From contig NC_052613.1 of assembly GCF_016545825.1 (NCBI RefSeq), positions 41,460,112 to 41,524,111 of the forward strand: DNA of 64,000 bases, read 5' to 3'. This stretch comes from Eucalyptus grandis (Eukaryota; Streptophyta; Magnoliopsida; Myrtales; Myrtaceae). Made by a program: the position numbers and the translations under genes. The notes under the pieces are model-generated. The model did no database searches and was not told the DNA's origin. It was given only the letters and a program-made list of their open reading frames with translations. Shown here in pieces: positions 46,932 through 60,100 of the stretch. The number at the start of each line of letters is the position of its first letter. Position 1 is the first letter of the stretch.

Positions 46932-49900
46932 ATGGCAATGGCGAGCGGAGCAGTGCCAGCTTCCTTCTCGGGGCTGAAGAGCCGGGATAGCGGGTTGGGA
47001 TTCGTAAAGAGTATGGATTTTGTCAGGATTTCTGATCAGCAAAGAGTCAGGTCTCACCGAAAGAAGATCACCGTGATCAGGAATTGCAAACCTGCTTCCG
47101 AGATAGAGCTCAAGCCTGCATCGGAGGGGAGCCCGTTATTAGGTAAGATACCTTTTGAATTGGGTTGCTAGTTCTCGGAGGCATGATGACACAAATTCAC
47201 GGCTTTCTAATTCTTTTCCGAAGTTCCAAAATCATTAAAAAAGGAGAAAAGGTTACATGACTTTTGACATACTTCTCTTTGGTTGGCTCAAGTTAAAATG
47301 GAAAAGGTAGAGAATCCTAATTCTGGATATGAACGTTGTAACTATATTTGCTTGACACATAGATGGTCTTACCACATGGTTTTTCTCCTGGAGCAAGGAG
47401 AAGTTACTGGTCACCATCTTTATATTGCTTCTTTATGCCTCAGTAAATGCAACTAAACATGCTTAAAGGAAAGACAGATATGTACTATATCCTTTGAAGT
47501 GGGAAATATTGAACAATAATAAACACTTTTTATCTGATGATCATAAATATAACCAGTTCCCAGGCAGAAGTACTGTGAGTCTTTGCACAAAACAGTCAGG
47601 AGGAAGACACGGACAGTGATGGTGGGAAACGTGGCTCTTGGAAGTGAGCATCCCATAAGAATACAGACGATGACTACAAGTGATACTAAGGACGTTGCTG
47701 GAACAGTTGAACAGGTTCTTTACTTAAACCTGCATGTTTAAGTTAGTTCCATTACAAAGTGCTATTCCATTCTGTTGATTCAATAATATGCATTTATGGC
47801 ATATCCTATCCTTTAATTTGGTAACTCTGCTAGCCAATCATTCATTTGTTTGATCTACTGAGCCGACATTATGATACCCTATCCTTCCGTTAGTAATATC
47901 ATCAAAACATCTGCATGTTGAAGAGGACCAAGAGCAGCTGAGGTGAATGCAGTTACTTCTGGTGATAGTTAGAAGGCTAGAAAGAAATTGAGTAACTGAA
48001 ACATTTTCATGGCATAAAAATATTGCTTTTATGGAAATGTGATGTGGTGGACTAGTTAAATCATGCGGCCAGCATTAGTACTATCACACATTTGTGAAGA
48101 ATCTTCCTATATTAATTTTCTGTTCTGTTTGTAGGTGATGAAAATTGCTGACAAGGGAGCTGATCTTGTCCGGATAACAGTTCAAGGAAAGAGAGAAGCA
48201 GATGCATGCTTTGAGATAAAGAACTCTCTTGTGCAGAAAAAGTAGGTCTTTATTTACTGCTATTGAAAATTATGGAATGATTCGTGTAGAGTGATATATA
48301 TCTGTTGATTATGGCAGTTACAATATCCCGCTGGTAGCAGATATTCATTTTGCACCTTCGGTTGCACTGCGGGTGGCTGAATGCTTTGACAAGATTCGTG
48401 TTAATCCAGGAAATTTTGGTATGTAGAAGTCCTTCTTGGTTGTTAATTGCGGATGATGTACACTTCCTCAACAAGGTTGTATATTGTAGCTGATAGAAGG
48501 GCTCAGTTCGAGCAGATAGAATACACAGAGGAGGAGTACCAGAAAGAACTTGAGCATATTGAGCAGGTTATATTACTGATCCATCAATTGCTCAACCTCT
48601 TGTGGCCTGTTTGACTTGAACCCCTTCCTTGTAGCTGTAGAAGTGGGTGCGTGACTTGCATACATTCTATCTATAGTGATGAGATCTTACAGAGAAATAA
48701 ATTTACAAGATAGAGGGTAAATGCCATAACAATTTATCTTTAGGCATGAATAGTATGATTTTAGATTCCCAGCCTGCACCACAAGAAAGAAGTGTCAATG
48801 TGGCGGCAGTCTTTCTTTTATCTGTCAGTAAAATGAAAGAAGGGTCATTCGACAATGACTAACTCTTTTTATGTGTGTGGGCTTGAATTTGGTGAAAAGA
48901 GGGCTTTGGACTAAATTGTGGGGTTGTCTCAGTAGAAGCAATCTGAATTCGCAAGTACCTAGTTTCTTATTTTTGATACAGTTGTTCTGCTCTACTAGGT
49001 ATTCACTCCGTTGGTTGAGAAGTGCAAAAAGTATGGAAGGGCGATGCGTATTGGCACAAATCATGGTAGCCTTTCAGATCGTATCATGAGCTACCATGGG
49101 GATTCTCCTAGGGGAATGGTGAACAATTATTCTCTCTAAATCTATATTAAAAGTTCTTTTACCTTTTCTTTTTTTTTCTTTTTTTTTCGTTTTTGGCTTT
49201 TCAGTTTTTTTATGATCTGAACTCTGAAACTGAAAGGTATTCATTCAAACAGGTCGAATCTGCATTTGAGTTTGCAAGAATATGCCGGAAGTTAGATTTC
49301 CACAATTTTGTCTTCTCAATGAAAGCAAGCAATCCTGTCATCATGGTTCAGGCATACCGTCTTCTCATAGCTGAGATGAATGTTCAGGGATGGGATTACC
49401 CATTACACTTGGGAGTGACCGAAGCTGGAGAAGGTGAAGATGGACGCATGAAGTCTGCAATTGGCATTGGAACCCTTCTTCAGGTCTCCTTTACACCTAC
49501 TGGCTCGGTGCAACTGTTCTGAACATGATTAGAACCCCTGTTGATCTAGATATATCACACTGCAATTCAGTGATTGGGTGGTTTAAAATGCTTTGCAAAA
49601 TTCTGTTTTCATTTATATTTTTGAATGATTGGAGTCATTTTGTTTTTGGTGGACTGCGCATAACGGGCCCTTGCTGGTGATATTTGAAATGCTCCTTATA
49701 CCCTAATTAGACCTTGAAGTTCATGGAACATTTTAATGCAGGATGGTTTAGGTGATACAATCAGAGTCTCTCTTACTGAACCACCTGAAGAAGAGATAGA
49801 TCCCTGTAGAAGGCTGGCAAATCTCGGTATGAGAGCAGCAGAGCTTCAGAAGGGGGTGGTAGGTTTTTAATTTAGTTTATTGTATCATTCTGCATTAGTC

Positions 49901-52547
49901 GACCATTTTGGGATTCTTATTTGCCCCATCTTTATTTCTAATTACCATCAGGCACCATTTGAGGAAAAGCACAGACATTATTTTGACTTCCAGCGACGAT
50001 CGGGTCAATTGCCAATGCAAAAGGAGGTTGGTCATCAACTTGAAAATGACATTGGCCATAAAATTTTAGATAGTTCCATTTTCTAATAACCATACTTAAC
50101 ATGGGAGTAGGGCGAGGAGGTGGATTACAGAGGTGTCCTCCACCGTGATGGTTCCGTTCTCATGTCTGTCTCCTTGAATCAGTTGAAGGTATCGTTTCAA
50201 CTTTCACAAAACAGAAAATATTTGAGAACCTTTTCACTTGGGTGTACTTTTCTTCTCTCTCTCTCTCTCTCTCTCTCTGGGTTGGGGGAGGGTGCAAGTA
50301 TGTTGTAAGTTTTGGTGAAGTGGTCTTCATCAAGAATTTGTTAGTGCAGGCCCCAGAAAATTTCTACCGTTCTCTTGCTACAAAGCTAGTTCTTGGAATG
50401 CCATTTAAGGTCTATCCCTTTCTCAGATTTGTCCAGTCATTTACTCTTTTGCTAAAAGAAGTATATAATGGTATATGGATTTTGATCATATATTCAGTGC
50501 CTTTCTCTCTTAATTTTAGGATCTGGCAACAGTAGACACAATTTTACTGAGAGAGCTTCCACCAGTTGATGATGCTGATGCTGTAAGAACCAGATTTCTC
50601 TTGCTTATTTTTCTATCACGACATTTATCCCACCGCACATTCCCTGGATGCACTCACATACCTGCAAAATATTCTGACAGCCACTAAGCAGTTTGAGTAA
50701 TGTGACTAAGATGATTTTCAATCTTTTCGTGAGCAGCGACTAGCCCTCAAAAGATTGATAGATGTAAGCATGGGTGTCATAACTCCTTTATCAGAACAGC
50801 TGACAAAGCCATTGCCCAATGCCATGGTTTTGGTCAATCTCAAGGAATTGTCATCTGGCGCTCACATGCTCTTGCCAGAAGGTAGGACTGCTGATGTCCA
50901 TGCGTATTTAGTTGGGAGTTGCTAAATTGAGCTTAATGTCAGTTGCTTTTGGGGCAATTTTTCTTATGGCCTATTAATGTACTGGTTGTCAGGCACACGC
51001 TTGGTTGTGTCCTTGCGTGGAGATGAGCCATACAAAGACCTGGAAATACTTAAGAGCGTGGATGCCACAATGCTTCTTCATAATCTCCCACTTAATGAAG
51101 AAAAAACCAGCAGAGTGCATGCAGCAAGGAGGTAAACTTTTGGCAGGTTATTGTTGTCTGGTTGAACAGCTATTGGAAGGCAAATTCCTTAATAGTGATT
51201 AAAGTACTCGGGAACGACAAATTCAAGGCAGTAGACACATTTTACCTGATGAAACCTCATGAATTTGTTTAGCTCCTTGAGGAACAGCCCTATTAACCCT
51301 ATAATTCCAATTCAATGCTTGGCATGCATTATATAATCTCAAAGCTAAGCACAACACTATTGTTCACCTTGATCATTGGCACATCAGGGGAGCATATGCG
51401 GTATGCCTCCATACTGCTCAACCCCCACAATCCTCTCCAGCCCGTTACAAATCTTCTCCACCTCAGAAAATAATGCTGTATGTCTTTTTGCAGGCTCTTT
51501 GAGTATCTACAAGAAAATGCTCTTACTTTCCCTGTTATTCACCATCTTCAATTTCCAGATGGGACTCACCGGTAATTACAATGTCCTTGAATGTAGTGAA
51601 TGGACTTTTATACATTGATAAATAAGCTGACGATGGTTATTCTGATGATAGGGATGACCTGGTAATTGGTGCCGGAACAAATGCAGGAGCCCTTCTGGTA
51701 GATGGACTTGGTGATGGAGTCCTCTTAGAAGCGCCGGACCAAGATTTGGAGTTTCTGAGGAATACTTCTTTCAATCTACTGCAAGGCTGCAGAATGCGAA
51801 ACACAAAGACGGTAGGAAAGTTGATCGGAAAATAATGAGACTGACAAATAGTTTTAGAAATCTTCATTCGAGTGATCCTCTGAGCACGTAAAATCTTCTT
51901 TCAGGAATATGTGTCGTGCCCTTCCTGTGGCAGGACGTTGTTTGACCTTCAAGAAATAAGTGCAGAAATACGAGAGAAGACATCTCATTTACCCGGTGTT
52001 TCGGTAATCAGATACTCCCAGTTGTGTATGATAAAGTTCCTACTACACTCTACTAGGCCAGAATTTCACAGCATCTTTGTTTTCCATCGTCTCAGATTGC
52101 AATTATGGGTTGCATCGTAAATGGACCAGGAGAGATGGCTGATGCAGATTTTGGTTATGTTGGCGGTGCTCCTGGAAAAATAGATCTTTACGTTGGGAAG
52201 GTGATACATATATTCCTATCTTTTCGTGCACGTTATTCATTGAGCAGCCCATCTAATTTGCTTTCATGGTTAAGATCAAGTACCTGCCGCCTATGGTGTT
52301 GAGATAAGAATGTGATGACACTGTGCTTGGTTCACCAGTGTGACAAATTACCGTGACAAATGATTAGTACACTGATTCGGTCTTTAAGTCCTTAAATGCG
52401 TTATGTGGATAGTATTCAAACTTCACCATCGTTTCTCTATTTCAGACCGTGGTCAAGAGAGCAATTGCGATGGAGCAGGCGACTGATGCCTTGATTCAGC
52501 TGATAAAGGATCACGGTCGGTGGGTAGACCCTCCTGCTGAGGAATAA
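46932..52547 (+). CDS. HDS: HDS / ISPG, 4-hydroxy-3-methylbut-2-enyl diphosphate synthase (ferredoxin), plastid, 19 exons
   Basis: Exons: 46932-47142, 47557-47714, 48135-48241, 48318-48418, 48490-48566, 48999-49118, 49253-49483, 49742-49858, 49952-50026, 50111-50188, 50350-50409, 50520-50582, 50737-50881, 50993-51131, 51494-51571, 51652-51811, 51905-52003, 52096-52200 and 52446-52547. Total 2226 nt, 741 residues, the same as Arabidopsis HDS. It converts MEcPP to HMBPP in the MEP isoprenoid pathway, using a 4Fe-4S cluster and plastid ferredoxin. Features: Ser/Arg-rich transit peptide (about 1-70); [20 protein letters not shown] start of the TIM barrel; [45 protein letters not shown]; a plant-specific insert; the C-terminal cluster region with C645PSC648 and the conserved Cys679 in [20 protein letters not shown]. 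All phases close. Exon 8 could end at 49858 (GV) or three bases earlier. A CT microsatellite (50254-50278) is in intron 10. Confidence 0.97.
50254..50278. repeat. (CT)n microsatellite in HDS intron 10
   Basis: About 12 CT units followed by GGGTTGGGGG; intronic, between exons 10 and 11. Confidence 0.85.
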
Positions 52548-54417
52548 GATTTAGCACAATCCCCATTTCAAGAAAGCATGTGGCAGCATTTTGACGGTAA
52601 GCCACTTATGTCTATTCGACTTGTCACACCAGTTACACTATTGTACAACAGAGGAAGAGAATAATGAGAATAATCACCGAATGGTTGAGCTGCAGTGTAT
52701 GTAACACTTGTACTATTGTTCTGGGGGGAAATGGCATTGCGATGATATTAGTGCTGAAAATTGATGTCCGAGCTATTCGTGCTCTTCTGTTCCTTTCTTT
52801 CTCGCAATGTGTACTTTTTTCCTTCTGGCCGAGATAGCCAAAAAGGACGTTGATATGTAACAGAGCTTGCTCCTGTGAACTTAAGCTGCATTTTTTAAGG
52901 CCTTACATTTGAGCGCAGCGTAAGAACTGAATTGCTTAATTGTCGTGTTGAGTTGAGGTATCCTTGACTTTGGGGTTAATAAATAAGCATACGGCGTCTA
53001 TTATCTGCCGAGAGATGGATTTTCGATTAATAAGGGTCGCCTTTATATTCTTTTGGAAACTATAATACAAAATATTGAGGAAAATTATCAAAAAAGTCCT
53101 AAACTTATGGTTATTGTACCAATTCAGTTCCAAATCCTCTCTTTTTTTCAATTCAGTTGAAAATTTGTTTGCATTTGTGCTGATTCATCTATCCGGTCAA
53201 TTTTGGTCAACCAACGCTAATATAACAATTTTAAATTTTTTTATTGTTGAATTTTATTATTAATTTTTATTTTTTTTTTTTTTTGTGAAAGGTAATAAAT
53301 CAATTTTTATTTCTTTTCGTTTCTTTCTCTTTTTGTTTTTTATCCCTACTTCCTACTTCCTTCTTCCTCTGGCAAGCCGCCAGCTAGAGGTGAGGCTCAC
53401 CCCACGGTGAGGCTGACCTCATCGTCACTGGGCGAGGCATCACTGGACGAGGTGCCACCACATCTGACTAGGCTCAGCCTCGCCTATGGCTAGGCAAGGC
53501 CACCATTGGTCATAAAGATAAAAAGTCAACAGAAAATTTCGAAAAAAAAAATTAAAAAATTATTCACATGAGAAGCTAGGCAACCAAAATTGGCCAAATG
53601 GACACAAAAACAAAATGGACTGAATTAATAAAAAAAAAAATAAAAAGAGTGAGATTGACTATTTTGCTTGATCTCACAGATGACATAATGAGATTGGGAT
53701 CCATTCTCCAAGAATCCTTAAAAACACGCTTATAAGCGAAACACCGGTGAAGATCAAATGAAAAATAAAGAAAGTAAATTATCAGACACTCGGAAATAGT
53801 ACTTGTATGGCAACTCATCTCCCTCTTAATTACCTCGTTAGTTGATGTCACTCGGTGACATTTTTGAGCAGATCTTGATTGGTTTATCTGCACTATAAGC
53901 ATTATGAAGAAATCGAATCATTGTCAACTATAAACGGACATTCAATTTAGTAAGTATTTATACCTAAAGAAATTTTGCACATCTACTAAATCATTGGATT
54001 TCCCAAGTATTATTAGTCAAATTCAAGAGAACAAATTCTGTTTCGAAGTCCGGGTCACAGAAAAATTACATATTACATACAAAAGAAAATACTAATAATA
54101 ATAGTAACAAGAAGAAGAAGAAGAAGAAGAAGAAGCAACATGATGGTACCTCCAAAATGATTTATACATGTCAACAGAAGCTGAAGACGACGATCGACAA
54201 TCAACAACGGCGAATCGCTGACTAAATATGGACTATGCATTATTCAGTGTATATATATAAATAGAGCGAAAATCAATCAAAATGGCAGAACCTCTTTCTC
54301 TCTCTATCTTCCCTTCACTTCTCCATGCACTGGTCAGCGACAGCGTCACGACAAAAACTGATCTCCTAACATCGGACACAGCTCGGTACCATTACAAAGG
54401 AACCCTTCGAGCCTTCT
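52548..54417. other. Intergenic between convergent HDS and AGP-like genes
   Basis: HDS 3' UTR (about 52548-52900), then a degenerate inverted-repeat element (53083-53650), AT-rich DNA and a GAA/AAG run (54110-54135). The AGP-like gene 3' UTR lies next to 54417. No other exon is supported. Confidence 0.55.
53083..53650. mobile_element. Degenerate copy of the element-2 MULE-like family
   Basis: The left part (AAAAAAGTCCTAAACTTATGG, ACCAATTCAGTTCC, GGTCAATTTTGGTC) matches the left arm phrases of element 2 at 16336. The right part holds CCAAAATTGGCCAAAT and ACTGAATTAAT in inverted form. The centre has the same GC-rich GGTGAGGCTCACC/GGCGAGG motif type. Ends are eroded, and no target duplication was found. 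Confidence 0.5.
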
Positions 54418-54887
54418 CTACAGAATCTCTCTCCTCGCCGCGTAACGGTACTGCGAGCGCCGTATGTTCTCCTGCCTCCTCCTGTACACCATTCCTCCGA
54501 GCACGGCGAGCGCGACCGCGGCGACCACGCCGATGGCGATCCCCGCCTTCTTGCCGCCGCTCATCCCGCCGGGAGATCCTCCTCCGTCGTTGGACTCCTC
54601 GTCGGAAGGGACGGACCCGGTCGCGGAGCGGCTCTCGTCCGCGGCATTGCTCGGGGCGGGAGCGGGGGCGGGCGTCTCACCAGGCAGTGGAGAAGGCGAC
54701 GTCTGCGGGGCGGGGGCGGGGGCGGGGGCGGGAGCGAGATCCGCCGGGGGCGGCGCAGGCGGGGAAGGGAAGCCGGAGGAGGGCTGAGGAGCGGGAGCCG
54801 GGGAGAGGAGAGGGGGTCGGAGGAGAGCGCGAGCGGGAGGACGAGGGAAAGAGAGAGAGCGAAAGCGAGAATGCGGAGCCTGGCCAT
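54418..54887 (-). CDS. AGP-like, proline/alanine-rich single-pass membrane protein with an apparent one-base frameshift
   Basis: ATG 54887 opens a good signal peptide (MARLRILAFALSLSLVLPLA, then LSSD). The downstream coding sense is clear in a different frame: repeated AP/PA (PAPAPQPSSGFPSPPAPPPA, then APAPAPAPAPQTSPSPLPG), a linker with SNAADES, a transmembrane helix (AGIAIGVVAAVALAVLGGMV) and a cytosolic YRRRQENIRRSQYRYAARRE tail with stop at 54420-54418. No ATG exists in that second frame, and signal and body are joined only if one base is added in the C-rich stretch at about 54800-54816. The length is then about 156 residues. A classical AGP-like glycoprotein at the plasma membrane is likely; its specific function is unknown. 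It may correspond to At5g60630 by position, but I am not sure of that. The AG microsatellite lies about 65 bp upstream of the ATG. Confidence 0.7.
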
Positions 54888-54946
54888 GAAGACGAAGGGT
54901 GTAAAGCTTTCTAGTCAGCGAGACTCTCTCTGGTTCTTATGTGGCT

Positions 54947-54950
<4 letters not shown>

Positions 54951-54985
<35 letters not shown>
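54951..54985. repeat. (AG)n microsatellite in the leader of the AGP-like gene
   Basis: About 17 AG units; on the gene strand this is a CT tract 65 bp upstream of the start codon, a common position for plant leader microsatellites. Confidence 0.9.
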
Positions 54986-54989
<4 letters not shown>

Positions 54990-55189
54990 GATCTGGGGAA
55001 GTATAAAGGTAGTTCTTGTGTTTTTTTTTTAAGGGAAAAGAGGAGGGAGGGAAGAAGGAGGAGGCCTCGAGGGAGCAGATTGAATGGGGAGCGGACAGTT
55101 TCCGACTGCCGAGGAAAACTTGACAAATATAAGCATGGGGAAACGACGCGTCGTCTCGCGTGGATGAAGGATTTTGCTTTATGATCAGC

Positions 55190-57123
55190 GAGGGGATCGA
55201 TGGCGAGAGGCAGGCCTGCGATGCAAGCAAAGCGATGGGACGCGTGAAGTACGGGAAGCCGTCGGCTGTTCTTCTTCTTCTTCTTCTTCTCCCCCGGGGG
55301 GAGGTGGTACCGAGGTGGTCAGCATTCCATCTCTGACATTTTGCTGTGGAGAGACTTGAGTTTGAAGGATGAAGAAGAGGAGGGAGGACGTGGGTGCATG
55401 CGCTTTGCGATCGTGGAACCCGGTCTTTCCGGGCCTGCTTCTCAAAGTCTCTGCTGTCGTTTAGTGTTGCGAAAGCTACTTTAAGAACACTGCACCTGCA
55501 CCGGTACCAGTTGGCAGTTGCCCAAAAAGCTTAGTCAAACCCATGATGATTCCGGATGATTTTTCCTATATTCTTGATCTATTCTTTTCTGGATCTGGCG
55601 CGCGTGAGGAGGAGATCTTGGGATTCTTGCCCAGATTGAGCCGTGTCCTGATCCCATGATCTCAAGTAATGTCATTGCTCGGATCGGGCCCGCACGGTTT
55701 CAGTCCGTTCCATATTTCTGTTAACCGGAGATAAATGGTATAAAGATGTATGTGTCCCGAGCCGATCGATTCTTACTCGACACACAACTCACTCGTGCAC
55801 CCGAATCGTAGAAAGAAAAAGTTTAAAGAGAGGAGCTAAAATGGTTAGATAGATACAAATGAGATGTGTCCCAGCCCGATCAATTGAGATCGTAACTGCA
55901 CGGCGACTCGGACTATTTTGGATCACCCAACCTTACTCGATCAATCACACAACTCACTCGCACACCCGAATCGTAAAAAGAAAAAATTTAGAGAGAGGAG
56001 CCGGAAAGAAATGAGCTTTGTATTGCTGAAATAGTTGGATGGATACAAATGAGAGGACCTTCTTATACTCGAGGCCCTCGGCTTACATCCGTTAATCTAA
56101 AATTTAATCGGTGGACCAGATCGCACCGCCTCAACTACCGACATTAATGTTAACTACCATTTACCGATATAAATAAAGATATAATCTTTTAGAATCAGGC
56201 GTAAAGAGAAAATTTAGAGAGACGAGCTCCGGAAAGAAATGAGTTTTGTATTATTAGATGGATACAATTGAGAGAACCTTCTTATACTCAAGGCCCTCGG
56301 CTTACATCCGTTAATTTAGAATTTAACCGGTGGACCAGATCGCACTGCCTCAACTATCGACATTAATGTTAACTACTATCTACTGATATAAATAAAGATA
56401 TAATCTTCTAGAATCAGGCATAATAACGGTGTCGTCCGCCCTTTGAAACTTCAAAGAGAAGATTTGATGGGAATCCGAGTGAAAACGGGAGGTCCTCCAC
56501 GGATGAGTCACAGCCGTCCCTTGGGAACCTCTCGGATCGATCTTCTTTCGGACCATGACACATGCATATAATCCGTACCGTGACACATGCATATAATCCG
56601 TTGTCACAATCGAAGAACAGATGGAGCCTTGGACCGTGTTATGATAGCCACCTGAGATCAAATCCCTCTAAGATCACGTTTAGTAACTGACCTAAAGATT
56701 TCTTGCCTTGCTGTCTACTGATATATTTCACAGCGCCCGCCGCGCATTCATTCTGAGGGAGCAATACGGGCAGAGCAGAAACCTACCGATGCAAGTGTTC
56801 ATTCGCAATCTTGGCTTTGGAGCTAATGAGAAATGACTAAGCCTCACAGGCGTTGGCTGGAGGCATCGAACAATAGATCAAACAGATCTTGAAAGGAAAA
56901 ATGCACTTTATTACTGATGATACAGAGTCAAAACTAGAAGGCCAATACAACTTTTAAGAGAAACGACCCCCACAGTCCTCACCCTAGTAAAAACAAAAGC
57001 TTTAAATTACTGTGGATGTTTTCCTTCTCTCTCTGATCACTCTACACTCGTCTAGCTTCTATTTGCTTCTGTTGTTCTCTTTCTTTCCTATTACCCAATG
57101 AAAGAGAAAGATACCCATTGCCC
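55190..57123. other. Intergenic: AGP-like upstream side to PDIL1-4 3' end
   Basis: Contains a TTC run (55265-55289), the tandem repeats above and a 27-bp duplication (GTGACACATGCATATAATCC at about 56553 and 56580). No exon is supported. The part next to 57123 is the PDIL1-4 3' UTR. Confidence 0.5.
55973..56419. repeat. Two tandem copies of a ~220-bp unit, plus an upstream partial copy
   Basis: Unit 2 (55973-56200) and unit 3 (56201-56419) both run from GTAAAnAGAAAATTTAGAGAG to ATAATCTTnTAGAATCAGGC and share GAGGCCCTCGGCTTACATCC. A partial earlier copy (about 55749-55860) has the AACTCACTCG...CCCGAATCGTA lead and the AAAGAGAGGAGC segment. No coding capacity. It may be the remains of an LTR or a satellite-like unit. 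Confidence 0.8.
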
Positions 57124-60100
57124 TCATAATTCATCCTTCAGATCAGTAGTGACGGTTTCTTCGCTCTCTTTGGTGTCAGTAGTAGCAGGTTTAGGAGTAG
57201 AGGCTGCTGGTTTTTGAAGCTTGAAAGGGATTGATGCGTTTTTCTTCAGGAATTTGTACAGAGCCACCACAGTCCGGTCAGAGTCTACAGAGATCTGCCC
57301 CAAGTAAGATGATTTCGTTAGGCAGTTGCTGACTAGAGACAGAGGAAAATTTTCTATCCCAGCATTTCTAATACGAGAGAAGGGAATTGATCAACACGTA
57401 TGAATCAATGCTCTTTCATTTCCAAGCAACATTCGGTTATCGGTTTTACCAAAACTGGAAATCACTAAAGCCTTAGAGGACAGTAAACTTATTTCAGGTT
57501 TTCAAAAATTCATGAAGACCGGGCATACATAGTTCGATTTTATACAAGACTTAAAACAGGCAACTAGTTCGATTTCATACAAGACTAAAACAGGCAAAAG
57601 CTGAAGTATATGAGCATACAACCACAATGATAATAAACTTCAAAAAGCCACTTACGGGATCAAAGCTTTTGTTTCCAGCTGGGAAGAAAAGAAGTGTGGG
57701 AAATCCATCAGCCTGCATGAAGCAGAAAAATTTTAGCCACGCCATTCCTACAACAATCCATTGGAGACATTTCATAGCAAAACCTCTCAAACACAGATAG
57801 ATCAGAAAAGGTGAATCCCTAAGGATTTTGACAAAATAATAGAAAATGTGGACAACTTAATCAAGAAAAGATCCCTAAGGTTGCAATTAATGACCCAGAA
57901 CAAGAAAAACATGTATTTGAAGAACAAAGCTGAAATGCTGACAACCACTCTTACAAAATCTCTTTTCTTTTCTATTGCTGTATCATAAGCCAACTTACCT
58001 TTGCCCTGGGATGTTCGTTGGTCGTTCCATCCATCTTGGCAATAACAAGACTGTCAATGCCACGCAAATGTTTGGCAAGTTTGTCGTATGTAGGCTCCAG
58101 TGCTTGACAATGCCCGCACCAAGGCGCATGTATCTGGTGACAGACCTTGCATTAGATTTGTTCCATACAGACAGAATAGAGATGAATCACACTCTCGTCT
58201 AAAAAGGAAATGGTACCTCGAGCAGGACGTCCTTTGACTCATCCAACACAATTTCATCAAAGTTGTTCCCAACAACAACTTTCACATCACCATCATTCTA
58301 CAAGAGTCACAGGTACCAAATTATCGAAAGTACAACCAAATGACAATCAAAGTTCCACAGAATTGAAACCAATCACTCACGGTTTCAGGAATTGGGTCTG
58401 ATTTATAGAAAGGTTTTAGCTTCTCCTCCAAGAAGTCCAAAGCGAAAGCCTGCGAGTGATAAACGCAAAATGTTATGTCTAGCTCACTAAATGCAATACA
58501 AAGTGTTCTAACTTTACAGAATGCTTTATGACCTTAATATTATCCAAAGTCACTTCTCCATCAAGGAAAAACTTCCTACTGTCATCATTTCCAGTGTATC
58601 CAAGGACCTGTTGAAGACAAGTACCAAGAAGTTATTCAAGACATGAAAGCCGATCAATCCACATTCATCCTCATAAAACAAAAATTACCTTGGGACCACT
58701 CCCGGAGACACCAAAATAATCTGACACAGGCTTTCCAACATCTTCATTATCCATTTCCACATATACGAAGATCAACTGGGGTTGAAAGAAAAAGAAAGTC
58801 ATAAATGCATCAACCATCCTATTACTTTTGTGAAATGCATTTGACTGCTACAACTTAGTTTAGTTTCGGGCAAAATAGACCATGAGATATCACCAGCAGC
58901 CACTGGCCGGCTAAACTTGTCATTTGGGGAAGACAAACCCAACACTTGCATGCTTATAAGAAGATAATAATCTGTCAACTTAGTACAATGCATCATTAAA
59001 GTTATGAAGTTGTGGAAATGAACTCCGCCACTACAACTCGAACTAGTTCATACACTAATAATTCCAGGCTCTGTAAGCAGCAGCATCTTCGATTGCTCAT
59101 CAAGTTTCATGTAGCCAGTAATTCATGAAATACTGACTAAGACTACTGAGGAAGTTCCTCAATTGAAAAACCACTACTTAGAAGGATGTAACACCAATAG
59201 AAAGCTTTCATCCTTATGGTCTCAACTTACCTTTCCCTTGAAAAGCTTTGCAGCTTCCTCAAATACCGGGAAAAATTTCTCCGAATCTTTTGATGTGGCA
59301 AACAGCAACACCTGAAAAGAATTTGCAAAACTCAATCATCATCAACAAGGAATTCTGACACTTGCTCATGTACCAAGGAATTACACTTACCTGCTTCTTA
59401 ACTGGGCTTTCAAAAATTAAAGGTGCGCTTTCCCTGGTAAAAGTGGTAACCAGAGGAAGCTTGTTCGCAAAAACGAACTCAGCTATTGCAGACTTCTCAA
59501 ATTTACCATCTGCAGAAAAAGGAAAACATCATAAGACACAGGTGCCTTGGCATATATGCAACTTTGGTTTCATTCACCACAAAGAGCAAATTAAAATTAC
59601 CGAAAAGGCTTAATTTTTCTGCCTCCTTCTTAAGGATGACCAAAGCAGGACGCTTGACTTCAGGGTCTATGTGGAAAAGCTTTGCAACGTCAGGATTAAC
59701 AGTTTGGTAGAAGTTGACATCATCTTCAATTCTTGAAGCAGCAGCAAGCTCCTCACTCTCGGGGCCCTACCATCAATTACAAAATGCAAAATTAACTTAC
59801 CTCGAATACCTTTCTTCCTTCTCCATTTATCTTTTGGTATTGGAAAGTGTGCACAAACCAAATGAATGGCTAGGAAACGGGCATTTTTTTTTAATCTTTA
59901 AACTGGGGGTATAAGAACAGAGAACAGTCGCTCCATACTTAAAAGGAGACAAGTCAAAGCAATTCTCATTCATTCCTACTGAGAACAATTATCTCGAACT
60001 CGAGCACCACATAAATGGCATGCAGTGTGAAATAATGCATATAATTCCAACATACTTCAGTTAATGGCAGAAGCCCATCAATTTTGATTGCATTTTGCTC

